64,000 bases of DNA from positions 828,630 through 892,629 of the forward strand of contig NZ_LT797701.1 in NCBI RefSeq assembly GCF_900009135.1, given 5' to 3'. The translations under genes and the position numbers were made by a program. The first letter of the stretch is position 1. Each line of letters starts with the position of its first letter. The stretch comes from Planktothrix sp. PCC 11201. Its GTDB lineage: Bacteria; Cyanobacteriota; Cyanobacteriia; Cyanobacteriales; Microcoleaceae. Below are positions 16,502 to 26,400 of the stretch, in pieces. The notes beneath the pieces were generated by a model. The model was not told where the DNA came from, ran no database searches, and saw only the letters and a list, made by a program, of their open reading frames with translations.

Positions 16502-18526
16502 TTATCTTTGTTTTAAAACAATTAAAGTAATATCATCATAAACCTTATGTTTACCAATATGCGATCGCACATCATCAATCACGGCTTTCCGAATTTCTCC
16601 GGCTGTTAAATGCCAATGTTTTTTCACAATTTCACAGAGTCTTTCTAAAGAATAAAATTTACCTTGATTATTTTCAGCTTCCGTAATGCCATCAGTATAT
16701 AAAACAACACCATCCCTGGGATTTAATTTAATATTAATAGAACCAATAAAATCTGTAATATCCGCTTCTAAACCAATAGGAAATCCTAAATCTATGGTAT
16801 CAATGGTTTCCACTAGGGGATAACATTCTGGATCGAATTTTGGATCACAGTCTAATGGCGATCGCACTAAAATCATTTCCTCATGTTGACCACAAATACT
16901 TAGAAATCCATTATAATAATCTATCAAAGAAAATGTCAAATTTTTATCGGATTTCATCCGTTGAACATTATCATAAATCACTCGATTTAGGGTGGTTAAA
17001 AAAATAATTGGATCTGTTTCATTACAGGTAATTAAAGTTCTGACTGCCGTTTGTACCATTAACATTAAAACCCCCGATTCTAACCCATGTCCGGTCACAT
17101 CTCCAATGCCAATTTTTACCATGCCATTACTATGTTGTAAAACATCATAATAATCTCCTCCAACTTCATCCGCAGGTTCCATATAACCCGCAATATCTAA
17201 ATGAACAATTTCTGAAAGTTCTCCTTCATTGGGTAAAATCATTGTTTGTAACTGACGAGTCACTTGTAACTCCGCACTCATCCGAATATTTTCTGAGGTT
17301 AATTGTTGGTTGAGGGAGGTAATTTCCTGATTAGCTTTCACCAAAGCAAAAGCCATATTATTAAAGGATTTAGCGACTTCTGCTAGTTCATCTTGATTGT
17401 CCAGATGTAGGGTTTCATTCATTTCTCCCGCGATCATTTTTTGAGAAGCAATACTCAAACTATTAACCGTTTGCATCACGGATCGATAAAATCCAATAAA
17501 GATATAAATTACCATTAATAATGAAATCAGAACTAGGATAGATAAAAAGATTTGTTTGTGCAGAAATCCGTTAATTCGGTGCTGTAATAAAACATCTAAT
17601 TCATCAATGGTTTTATCCCATAAAATCCAACTTTGTTCTATATTAGCTTCCGCTTCTGTGAAATATTGTTTCATGGGGCGGGTGTCTCCAGTTCTAATTA
17701 CATCACTCAGTCCATCAGTGAGATTTTTAAGATTATCAGTGAGCAAATTCAAGTCCTGGGTTAATTTGGGTCGAAGATTACCCCCAGAGTCATGATTAAA
17801 AGAGACTTCAAATGTTCGTTTGAGTTTTTCATTATAGTCATTTAAAAGTCCTGAAATAGTTGTGATTTCCCAATATTCTTTTTGAGTTAGCTCCTGTTGT
17901 TGACGTTGACTAATATCTTGACTAATTAACCGAATATCTGCTAAAATCTTATTGATTTCTGGTAATTTCAAAAGAGTGGCATCCATTAAATAATAAGTAT
18001 CTAAATCCGGGTCAAGAATTAAGTTGGATTCGTCACCTACTTGAAATCTAAGTTGATTGATTTGCTCTAAAATAACATAATAATAAACTTTTTGAGTCTG
18101 TAAACTCCAGATATTATGATTGTCTTGTAACGTTCTCCAACTATCTTTAATTTCTTGAAAAAGTTCTGTTGTTGATAATATTTCTCCTGTTTTTTGATCA
18201 ATTTCGTCTAAAATTTTAATCTGCTCTTGAATCTCTACTTTAATTTTTTCTAACTGAGTTTTATCTTCAGGACTCAAATTAAGATTAGCCATTAACAATT
18301 GAGCTTGATAAACTTTAGGATAGAGTTGGCGCAGGGGACGGAGATAGATATTCCCTAACTTTTCCTGAGCAGCAAAATCAATCAGACTTTGGACTTCCGA
18401 AACCAGAAGATATATCATCAAACTCAAAGGAATGATAAAAATACAACTAATTAAAAGAAATTTTTGGGGATATTTGAGTTTGTTAATGAGGGAAATAGCG
18501 GGTTGAAAAAAGCTGATTATTTTCAT
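16502..18526 (-). CDS. HAMP-linked PP2C (SpoIIE/RsbU-type) serine phosphatase
   Basis: 674 residues. A transmembrane helix (about 22-47), a helical periplasmic sensor region, a second helix (about 325-348), HAMP (NQDELAEVAKSFNNMA) and a coiled coil lead to the SpoIIE phosphatase domain. Metal-site motifs are VGGDYYDVL, GIGDVTGHGLESG and VVLYTDGITEAEN. Such phosphatases dephosphorylate anti-sigma-factor antagonists in partner-switching systems. Downstream on the same strand (16402-16476) a short frame ending in LFVHSFDSLYEKIKAQENEN may be the remnant of a following small gene. It lies 15 bp after the AAA-GGDEF gene, so an operon is likely. Confidence 0.93.
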   Translation of the reverse strand: MKIISFFQPAISLINKLKYPQKFLLISCIFIIPLSLMIYLLVSEVQSLIDFAAQEKLGNIYLRPLRQLYPKVYQAQLLMANLNLSPEDKTQLEKIKVEIQEQIKILDEIDQKTGEILSTTELFQEIKDSWRTLQDNHNIWSLQTQKVYYYVILEQINQLRFQVGDESNLILDPDLDTYYLMDATLLKLPEINKILADIRLISQDISQRQQQELTQKEYWEITTISGLLNDYNEKLKRTFEVSFNHDSGGNLRPKLTQDLNLLTDNLKNLTDGLSDVIRTGDTRPMKQYFTEAEANIEQSWILWDKTIDELDVLLQHRINGFLHKQIFLSILVLISLLMVIYIFIGFYRSVMQTVNSLSIASQKMIAGEMNETLHLDNQDELAEVAKSFNNMAFALVKANQEITSLNQQLTSENIRMSAELQVTRQLQTMILPNEGELSEIVHLDIAGYMEPADEVGGDYYDVLQHSNGMVKIGIGDVTGHGLESGVLMLMVQTAVRTLITCNETDPIIFLTTLNRVIYDNVQRMKSDKNLTFSLIDYYNGFLSICGQHEEMILVRSPLDCDPKFDPECYPLVETIDTIDLGFPIGLEADITDFIGSINIKLNPRDGVVLYTDGITEAENNQGKFYSLERLCEIVKKHWHLTAGEIRKAVIDDVRSHIGKHKVYDDITLIVLKQR

Positions 18527-18541
18527 GAATCTTAGATTAAA

Positions 18542-20191
18542 TTAATATTGAAATCGTAGAAATGAACTCAATTTAACTTGATCTTTACCATTTTTTTTCG
18601 CTTCATATAGAGCTTCATCAGTTGCTGAAAATAAAGTTTTAATATCCATCGCATCTACACCAGGAATCGCAGTAGCAACTCCTAAACTAATGGTAATAAT
18701 TGGTACCCGACGGTTTGGCAATTGATCAGTGTTAAAAGGTAGAGCTAAGGTCTTGATATTCTTACGAACAGATTCCGCAATGTACATTGCACCTTTGGCA
18801 TCGGTTTGAGGGAGAACAATCACAAATTCTTCACCCCCATAACGAGCAACTAAATCAGCCGGACGTTGAACTCCATCACGAATAGCCTGCGCTACGGCCC
18901 GTAAACATTGATCTCCGGCTTGATGACCATAGGTGTCATTATAAATTTTAAAATGATCAATATCACATAAAATCAAAGACAATGGGGCAATTTCCCGCAT
19001 CATTCGTTTCCACTCAATGTCTACGGAGCGATCAAATTGTCTGCGGTTAAAAACTTGTGTCAGGGTGTCAATATAAACTAGGGATTTTAAGAGTCTATTT
19101 TCTTCCTGTAGCTGTTTTAAATTAATCGGAGCATTAGGGTTTTCACTAAGAATTTGGGTGCTAAAATAGAGATGATAGAGTTCACAGGATAGTGTACAGT
19201 AGTTTTCCTTCAAATTAACAATGCCTAAACTATATAATTGATAGGCAATAATTGGTTCCAGTTGTATACCTATTTTAGAGGTAGCAACCCGTTGCATGGC
19301 GATCACAAGTTCGGGTTTGTTATGTAGAAACAGCCAAAGAGATTGTAGGTGTTCTTTGTAAATTCCCTCTAGGGTCGGAGCTTTTTTTAATAAGTCTTCT
19401 AGGCTGATTAAATTATTGGCTAGATGATAAATAGCAAGATGCACTAAATAGGGATGTCCCCCGACTAAACAGGTTAATTTTTGAATTTGAGTATCGCTTA
19501 AACTTAGGTGATAACGTTCAGCTAGATTTTGAACTTGAGTAACTGTAAATGGGGGAAGTTCAATGGATAATCCAATATTAAAAGGAGATTGATGAATATT
19601 TAAAGATATATAAACTTCTGTCGATTGAACCAAAAATAAGTGTAGATTTTTCCAGGCTAGGTTATGTCGGGATTGTTCATACCAAAATCGAATTAAAGGC
19701 AGAAAATTTTGACTAATATTTGTATATTCAAATACAATATTTAACTCATTAAAGACTAGGAATAGTGGGCAATTAATTTGTGGGAAAATATAGATTTCAA
19801 AATAGAGCGTACAACTCACTTTACTTCCCATATCTTCATCCCAATAATCGTCTAATTTGGGATCAATTTCTAATTTTCGAGCCACATTAATACACAGCCA
19901 CCGAAGAAATTTATCCGTATTTTTAAAAATTTCTTGATCAACTTGCAAGAAATCAATCAAAACGGTACGGTATCCCAAGGTTTCTGCATAATCTATTAAC
20001 CTTAACATTAAGGAACTTTTTCCCATTTTTCTAGCGGCTTTGACTCGCAATAAGCTCCCAGATTTTTCAAGTTCCGTATAGGCTAATTCTTCGCTAGGAG
20101 AGCGATTAATATAGAAGGGAGAATTTAAGGCGAGAGGGCGGTCAGGAAATATTAATGTATTTTTTGGTAACATTTTGTTTTGTAAAGGCAT
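18542..20191 (-). CDS. AAA-like ATPase domain fused to GGDEF diguanylate cyclase
   Basis: 549 residues. The N-terminal AAA-like domain (about 1-350) shows YINRSPSEELAYTEL, LLRVKAARKMGKSSLMLRLI (Walker A) and FLVFNELNIVF (Walker B-like, with N instead of D). The C-terminal GGDEF domain (about 375-545) has LCDIDHFKIYNDTYGH and RYGGEEFVIVLP. An inhibitory I-site RPAD lies exactly five residues before GGEEF, so feedback by c-di-GMP is expected. It should make c-di-GMP under control of the ATPase-like module. Transcribed ahead of the SpoIIE phosphatase. Confidence 0.93.
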   Translation of the reverse strand: MPLQNKMLPKNTLIFPDRPLALNSPFYINRSPSEELAYTELEKSGSLLRVKAARKMGKSSLMLRLIDYAETLGYRTVLIDFLQVDQEIFKNTDKFLRWLCINVARKLEIDPKLDDYWDEDMGSKVSCTLYFEIYIFPQINCPLFLVFNELNIVFEYTNISQNFLPLIRFWYEQSRHNLAWKNLHLFLVQSTEVYISLNIHQSPFNIGLSIELPPFTVTQVQNLAERYHLSLSDTQIQKLTCLVGGHPYLVHLAIYHLANNLISLEDLLKKAPTLEGIYKEHLQSLWLFLHNKPELVIAMQRVATSKIGIQLEPIIAYQLYSLGIVNLKENYCTLSCELYHLYFSTQILSENPNAPINLKQLQEENRLLKSLVYIDTLTQVFNRRQFDRSVDIEWKRMMREIAPLSLILCDIDHFKIYNDTYGHQAGDQCLRAVAQAIRDGVQRPADLVARYGGEEFVIVLPQTDAKGAMYIAESVRKNIKTLALPFNTDQLPNRRVPIITISLGVATAIPGVDAMDIKTLFSATDEALYEAKKNGKDQVKLSSFLRFQY

Positions 20192-20396
20192 AAACTATTA
20201 CATGGGTTGAGATTAAATCTGGAAATCAAATTAGGTTTAAAAAAAGGATGCTAATTAAAATATAGACTTTAATTAGTATAGATCCTTAATTCTTGAAATT
20301 CAATAGATTTCCCAAAATACCAATCAATAGAAAGCCCGCACGCCGATGATGGGCTAAATCAAAACTAATGTTACAAAAAATACAATTTCTACACAT

Positions 20397-20440
20397 TACC
20401 CCCTGTAGAGACGTTGCATGCAACGTCTCTACAGGGGGTA
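20397..20440. repeat. Perfect 44-bp palindrome
   Basis: Two 22-nt arms are exact reverse complements with no loop, centred on GCATGC; the inner arm reads TGTAGAGACGTTGCA. It lies 30 bp past the fumC stop and could act as terminator. The TGTAGAGACGTTGC core is, from memory, a dispersed repeat in many cyanobacterial genomes. Confidence 0.9.
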
Positions 20441-20469
20441 GAGGGATAATAATCAGCTAAAATCACAAC

Positions 20470-21873
20470 TTAGACATCAGGATAAGCCATTTTATAGGGA
20501 TTGACAATCTGGTCAAATTCTTCACTGGAAATGTACCCTAATTCCAAACAAACTTCTTTTAAAGTTAGATCTTTTTCCAGGGCAATATGGGCAACTTCGG
20601 CGGCATGATCATAGCCAATTTTTGGAGCTAAAGCTGTTACTAACATTAAGGATTGTTCAACATAGCTGTTAATTTTATTTCGATTAACTTTTAATCCAGT
20701 TAATAAGAAATCTGTAAAATTATGACAACTATCAGATAAAATAGCTACCGATTGAATGAAGTTAAAAATGATCATCGGTTTGAACACATTTAACTCAAAA
20801 TGCCCTTGGGAACCAGCAATAGTAATAGCAGTATCATAACCTATTACCTGGGCGGCTACCATGGTCATCGCTTCGCATTGGGTTGGGTTAACTTTCCCGG
20901 GCATAATTGATGAACCGGGTTCATTTTCAGGTAAGATTAATTCCCCTAAACCACAACGGGGGCCACTGCCTAAAAATCGAATATCATTGGCAATTTTCAT
21001 CAACGAACAGGCTAGGGTTTTTAACGCACCACTGGCCATAACTAGACCATCATGGGCGGCCATGGCTGCGAATTTATTGGGAGCAGAAATAAAGGGTAAT
21101 CCGGTTAATTGACTAATCTGATTGGAGACTTTTTCTGCAAATCCTTTCGGGGTATTTAATCCCGTTCCCACGGCGGTTCCGCCAATGGCTAATTCATATA
21201 AATCGGGTAAAATAAGTTCAAGACGCTTTAAATCTGCATCGAGTTGAGCCACATAACCGGAAAATTCTTGACCTAAAGTTAAGGGAACGGCATCTTGTAA
21301 ATGGGTTCTGCCAATTTTCACAATATCGGCAAATTCATCGACTTTTTTTTGTAACTCATCCCGCATTTTTTTGACACTGGGAATTAACCGTTGGGTCACC
21401 GCCATCGCCGCCGCAATGTGCATTGCCGTCGGAAAAGTATCATTAGAAGATTGGGACATATTAACATGATCATTGGGATGAATCGGGGTTTTACTCCCTA
21501 AAATTCCGCCGAAAATTTCAATCCCTCGATTAGCAATTACCTCATTAATATTCATATTAGACTGGGTGCCACTTCCGGTCATCCAAACCCGCAAAGGGAA
21601 GTGATCATCCAGTTTGCCATCAATCACTTCATCGGCGGCTTGAACGATTAATTGAGCCTTGTCTGCGGGGAGTTTTCCTAATTCTTGATTGGTGATAGCC
21701 GCGGCTTTTTTCAGAATGCCAAAGGCGGTGATCACTTCTTTGGGCATTAAGTCATTGCCTATATTAAAATAATAGATAGAACGTTGAGTTTGAGCCCCCC
21801 AATAGCGATCGCTTTTCACCTCAATTTCTCCCATACTATCGCGTTCTTTGCGGGTCGGTTGTTCTGTTGTCAT
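20470..21873 (-). CDS. fumC: Class II fumarate hydratase FumC
   Basis: 467 residues from the ATG of [19 protein letters not shown]; an upstream in-frame start at 21900 would add nine untypical residues. The fumarase/aspartase signature [16 protein letters not shown] is present; the G after P favours fumarase over aspartase. Other landmarks: [28 protein letters not shown] and [19 protein letters not shown], which hold active-site residues. It interconverts fumarate and malate in the cytosol. Single gene. Confidence 0.96.
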   Translation of the reverse strand: MTTEQPTRKERDSMGEIEVKSDRYWGAQTQRSIYYFNIGNDLMPKEVITAFGILKKAAAITNQELGKLPADKAQLIVQAADEVIDGKLDDHFPLRVWMTGSGTQSNMNINEVIANRGIEIFGGILGSKTPIHPNDHVNMSQSSNDTFPTAMHIAAAMAVTQRLIPSVKKMRDELQKKVDEFADIVKIGRTHLQDAVPLTLGQEFSGYVAQLDADLKRLELILPDLYELAIGGTAVGTGLNTPKGFAEKVSNQISQLTGLPFISAPNKFAAMAAHDGLVMASGALKTLACSLMKIANDIRFLGSGPRCGLGELILPENEPGSSIMPGKVNPTQCEAMTMVAAQVIGYDTAITIAGSQGHFELNVFKPMIIFNFIQSVAILSDSCHNFTDFLLTGLKVNRNKINSYVEQSLMLVTALAPKIGYDHAAEVAHIALEKDLTLKEVCLELGYISSEEFDQIVNPYKMAYPDV

Positions 21874-21936
21874 GTTCAGAGTTCTCCCAATTCTAGGCAA
21901 TTCACTATATTACTCGATTATAAATCTTAAAACCGA

Positions 21937-21973
21937 CTCCCCCAACCTCTTTTCAATGTGAGGGACGGGGGAG
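21937..21973. repeat. Hairpin downstream of smpB
   Basis: CTCCCCC (21937-21943) and GGGGGAG (21967-21973) pair perfectly around a 23-nt loop. On the minus strand a TCGGTTTT stretch follows, so it may be a weak smpB terminator. Confidence 0.45.
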
Positions 21974-22062
21974 AATTTAAGATTAACAATTTCTCTTTCC
22001 TAAACCTGGGGTAGAGAGATTACCTGTTTTTCACCTAAGACCAAAACTGCCTAAAACCCAAT

Positions 22063-22530
22063 TTAATACCGTTTCATTGCCCTTTCCATCGCCCGTTTAT
22101 CATCTTTTTGACGAATATCATCCCGTTTATCATGGAGTTTTTTGCCTCGGCCAACGGCAATATCAACTTTCACCCGTCCTCCCTTGAGGTACATTTTTAG
22201 GGGAACTAATGTTAACCCCTTTTGTTCGACCTGTCCCAATAGTTTATTAATTTGTTCTTTATGCAGCAATAATTTGCGGGTGCGCCGAGGATCATGGTTA
22301 AAATAAACACTGGCCTTCTCAAAGGGTGAGATATGGGCATTTAATAGCCAGGCTTCACCCCCCCGAATTAAGGCATAGGCATCTTGCAGGTTGACTTTAC
22401 CCGCCCGAATCGATTTGACTTCCGTTCCCTCAAGGGCGATGCCCGCCTGATAGGTCTCTAAAATCTCGTAAAGATAGCGGGCTTTGCGGTTGTCGCTGAC
22501 AATTTTATATCCTTCGCTGTTTTTAGTCAT
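22063..22530 (-). CDS. smpB: SsrA-binding protein SmpB
   Basis: 155 residues. Hallmarks: NRKARYLYEILETYQAGIAL near the start, EGTEVKSIRAGKVNLQDAY, the INKLLGQVEQKGLTLVPLKM block, and the basic tail GRGKKLHDKRDDIRQKDDKR that becomes helical on the ribosome. SmpB delivers tmRNA to stalled ribosomes for trans-translation. No tmRNA gene was seen in the window. Divergent from the lipoprotein gene. Confidence 0.96.
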   Translation of the reverse strand: MTKNSEGYKIVSDNRKARYLYEILETYQAGIALEGTEVKSIRAGKVNLQDAYALIRGGEAWLLNAHISPFEKASVYFNHDPRRTRKLLLHKEQINKLLGQVEQKGLTLVPLKMYLKGGRVKVDIAVGRGKKLHDKRDDIRQKDDKRAMERAMKRY

Positions 22531-22746
22531 GTTTTCAATTTAGCAAATTATTGGGTTGAACATCTAAGGGTTATGATTAATTATAGCAATTTGCGACTTT
22601 TTTTAACCGAAATGAATAGAAAATAAGTTAATTAAATCAACTAATATATTCCTTGCGCTAGAGGGTAAAATAATTGATTTCTTTTAAACTGAGTGAGCAA
22701 TAAAGGCAAATTCAATTAATTTAATCAAAGTTTAGGAATCATCAAA

Positions 22747-23226
22747 ATGCAGAAATTAATTCAAGCTCTAAGGTCTATATCCTTCAAAAATATTTTAGGT
22801 GTTTTTTTTGCCGGATTATTAATGTTGATCAGTACCGCTTGTAGTAATAATCCTCCCACGGCTGAGTCATCGGCAGAGGGCAGTCCCAATCAAGCTAAGG
22901 GATTAACCAGTGAACTTCCTAGCCCCGTTAAATCTAAGCAAAAAGCGGATATGTACGCCTATAACAACACTGACCAAGATATCGTGGAACGGGTCAAAGA
23001 TGTATCGGAAAAAGTTAGTAAATCTGCCAGTGAAATGGCAGGGGATTTGATGAAAGGAAGCCAAAAGAACATTCAGAAGGCCGAAGATAACACCAAACAA
23101 GCCCTAAATCAAGCCCAGAAGGCGGCGGAAAAAACCTCAACGGATATTAAACGCCAGGCTTCTAAAGGCGCTGGAGAAGTCAAAGATAAAGCCGGAGATT
23201 TTCAACGGCAGATCCAAAAATCCTGA
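22747..23226 (+). CDS. Putative lipoprotein with amphipathic LEA-like repeats
   Basis: 159 residues. A basic N-terminus and hydrophobic helix (LGVFFAGLLMLI) end at STAC, a weak lipobox that predicts lipidation at C32. The rest is polar and helical with repeated A/K/Q/E segments (QALNQAQKAAEKTSTDI, GAGEVKDKAGDF) like those of LEA-type stress proteins. Function not recognised; a periplasmic or thylakoid-facing anchored stress protein is a guess. A terminator follows at 23339. Confidence 0.75.
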   Translation: MQKLIQALRSISFKNILGVFFAGLLMLISTACSNNPPTAESSAEGSPNQAKGLTSELPSPVKSKQKADMYAYNNTDQDIVERVKDVSEKVSKSASEMAGDLMKGSQKNIQKAEDNTKQALNQAQKAAEKTSTDIKRQASKGAGEVKDKAGDFQRQIQKS

Positions 23227-23338
23227 TCAATTGGCTAAATTATCGACTTAGTTGCCATATCTATCTAAAGGCAGATGTGTCCACAAATCCCATAGAGTTA
23301 GATTGTAACAACTATCGCACGTTCTCAATTCGCGCTTT

Positions 23339-23367
23339 CCCCAGTCAACCAAAAGCTGGGGATTTTT
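23339..23367 (+). terminator. Rho-independent terminator
   Basis: CCCCAG (23339-23344) and CTGGGG (23356-23361) flank an 11-nt loop, and TTTTT follows at 23363-23367. It would end the lipoprotein transcript about 110 nt after its stop. Confidence 0.7.
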
Positions 23368-23429
23368 CATCACTTTTTCTCGTTTCCTATTCCCTATTCC
23401 CCCTTCCCTGCTATAGTTGTTTGAAGCGT

Positions 23430-26400
23430 TCAGTCCCCAAAATTTTGATTAATTGGGATTAGGATAGTGAATTCTGCTCCTTCTCCGGGTTTGGAATTGC
23501 AACTCATCTGACCCTGATGACGTTCAACAACAATTGAGTAACTAATCGATAGACCCAAACCCGTCCCACTACCGACGGGTTTTGTGGTGAAAAAGGGATC
23601 AAAAATTCGTTGTAGCACTTCTGAATTCATTCCTAAACCATTATCTGCAATCGAAATTTTAACCTGATTATCTTGTGTTTTATGGGTGGAAATGGTAATC
23701 ATGGGGGGATAATCAGCCTGATTCATCAGATGGCGACGATGTTCTAAGGCATCAATAGCATTACTAATAATATTCATAAAAACTTGATTCAGTTGCGAAA
23801 CATAACAGTTCACTTTTGGCAGTTGACCATAGTTTTTAATCACTTCAATTTCCGTACTGTGGGTAGAGCCTCGGAATCTAGTTTGTAAAATCATTAAGGT
23901 GCTATCAATCCCTTCATGAATATCAACAGGTTTCATTTCTGCTTCATCCAAACGGGAGAAGTTTCGCAAACTCAAAACAATATTCCGAATTCGTTCGGCT
24001 CCGACTTTCATGGAAACTAATAGTTTTTGTAAATCTGTGACCAAAAAGTCTAAATCAATCTCGGAAATGGTTTCTGTAATTAAAGGTTGAGGTTGAGGAT
24101 ATTCCTGTTGATAGACTTGAATCAGTCGGAGTAAATCTCGAACATATTCACTGGCGGGGGTAAGATTTCCATAAATAAAACTCACGGGATTATTAATTTC
24201 ATGGGCGACTCCGGCTACCATTTGTCCTAGAGAGGACATTTTTTCGCTTTGAATTAATTGGGCTTGGGTATGTTTTAGTTGGTTTAAAGTTTGTTCTAAA
24301 CGTAAATTTTTCTCGTTGAGTTGTTGGGTACGTTCTTGAACTTTATTTTCCACGGAGGCATATAACAGGGCATTTTCTAAAGATACCGCCGCTTGGGAAG
24401 ATAGTAGACTTAAAACTTCAATTCGTTCTGAAGTAAAGGCTCCGGCTGTTAGGTTGTTTTCTAAATATAAAATTCCTAAAATTTTGCCCTGGCTAATAAT
24501 CGGAGTACATAAAATAGATTTAATTTTATGCTTATTAATATAGGGATCATGAGTAAATTGCCCTTCTAAAGTAGCATTCATTAAAACCACATCTTGACCC
24601 GTTCTTTCCACATAATAAATAACAGTTAAAGGTAAATTAGAGCCATTTTCAACATTGATTTTAGGATGAACAATAACTTCTTCGTTATCCGTTGAAGCCT
24701 CCGCTTCAATTACTAATTTATCATCGTTGTATAAAATTAAAAATCCTTTTTGCGCCCCGGCATTTTCAATTACAATTTTCATTAAATTGGCTAATAATTT
24801 CTCTAAAACAATTTCTCGCGAGATGGCTTGAGAAGCCTTAATGACCGTGCTTAAATCTAACAGTGCTAAACTACTACCATGGGAGGTACTGAGAGTAATT
24901 GATTCCGCTTCAAATAAGGAGGGTTTAAGATTGGCTAAATATTTGAGTTGAGGATATTGGGTTTCTAACTGTTCGACTTTACGAACTGCACCCCAGCGTT
25001 GATAGCTATAATAGGCTTCTCGCAGGTGAATATTGGCATATTTGGGTTTATGATGATTCATCCAAAATTTAGCCGTGAGTTCGTGACTGAGGGCAACATT
25101 TTGAATAAATCCGGCTTCCTGTGTCGTTGATATTGCTTGTTCATATAAATCAATAGCTTCAAAGGAACGTTGAGAAATCCGAGCCAATTCTGCTTCGACT
25201 AAAAGATATTTAGATAGGAAATTGCTGGGACAGTTATCTGACCAAGTTTTAATTTTTTCCTGATTATTTTTAATCTTTTCTAAAAACTGCTGTTGTTGCG
25301 ATTCTGAAACTCTTTCTAAATTTGCAATTAAAATTAAAGAGGAATAAAAATAATATTCTGTGACGGGAATTAACCCTAGAATAAATTGGAGTAATTCTTC
25401 GACTTCTAAGGTAAGTTTTAAGGCTGATTCTACCTCACCATATAGGTATAGAACTTGCAGTTTATAAATTTTGTAAAGACATAGAGAATAGAATTTCTGA
25501 TTTTGTTGGCTACTCTCCAGATAATCAGCTTCTGTGATTTCTGGAGCGTCAAAAGATAAGAAATCCGGGGTTTCACCGATTAAATTCAGCAGAATTCCTC
25601 GGAGTCCTGTTAAGGTATCAATCACTAGATGATTGTCAGTTTTATAGGCGAATTTTAAATAGTTTTTAACTTCAATTAAAAACTTAGGCAAGTTTACACC
25701 CTGCGCCATTAAATTTAGAGATTGATTATTTAATAAATAACCAGCATATTGCAAATCTCCTGAGTCTAAAGCGGATTGATAACCTTCATGACCTAAAGCA
25801 TTTGAATTCTTAATCGGTTCTAACCAATAGTTGAGACAACTAATTAAGGATGCAGATACTTTATAGACGGGATAATTCCACTTTTTATTCAGTTTTAAAG
25901 CCAATTGACCTAACTCATAGGCGGTTTGATATTGATTAAAAATGGTAGCAACTAGAATCCCATAGGTCGCATAGAAAAATCCAGATTCTGGAGAATATCC
26001 CGATTTGATCGCAACTTTTACACCCTTGAGAATCACCACTGTCCATAAACTAGGATTACTGACATAGGCGGAGGGGGCTAAATTATGGAGAATTTTTAAG
26101 GTGATTTTTTTCTCGGGTTCAACAATTGGGTTTTGCTCCAAGAACGTCGATAGATTATTAATATTGATCAATTTTTGCAGGGACTCTAATTCCTGGGGAA
26201 TGACCGTTTGTAGATTTTCCGTGGGTAAATCCAAGCCAAATAAAGCTAAGGCTTTAATGCCAGCATTAATAGAGGCTTCATATTTTAATTGTAAGGTATA
26301 TTGAATTAAAAGTAGATTATAAACTTCGGCTTTTTCTAAAGTAGATTGAGACTGTTTTAAAATTAATTGAATTAGGGTTTCACTTTCGGCAAAATTTCCA

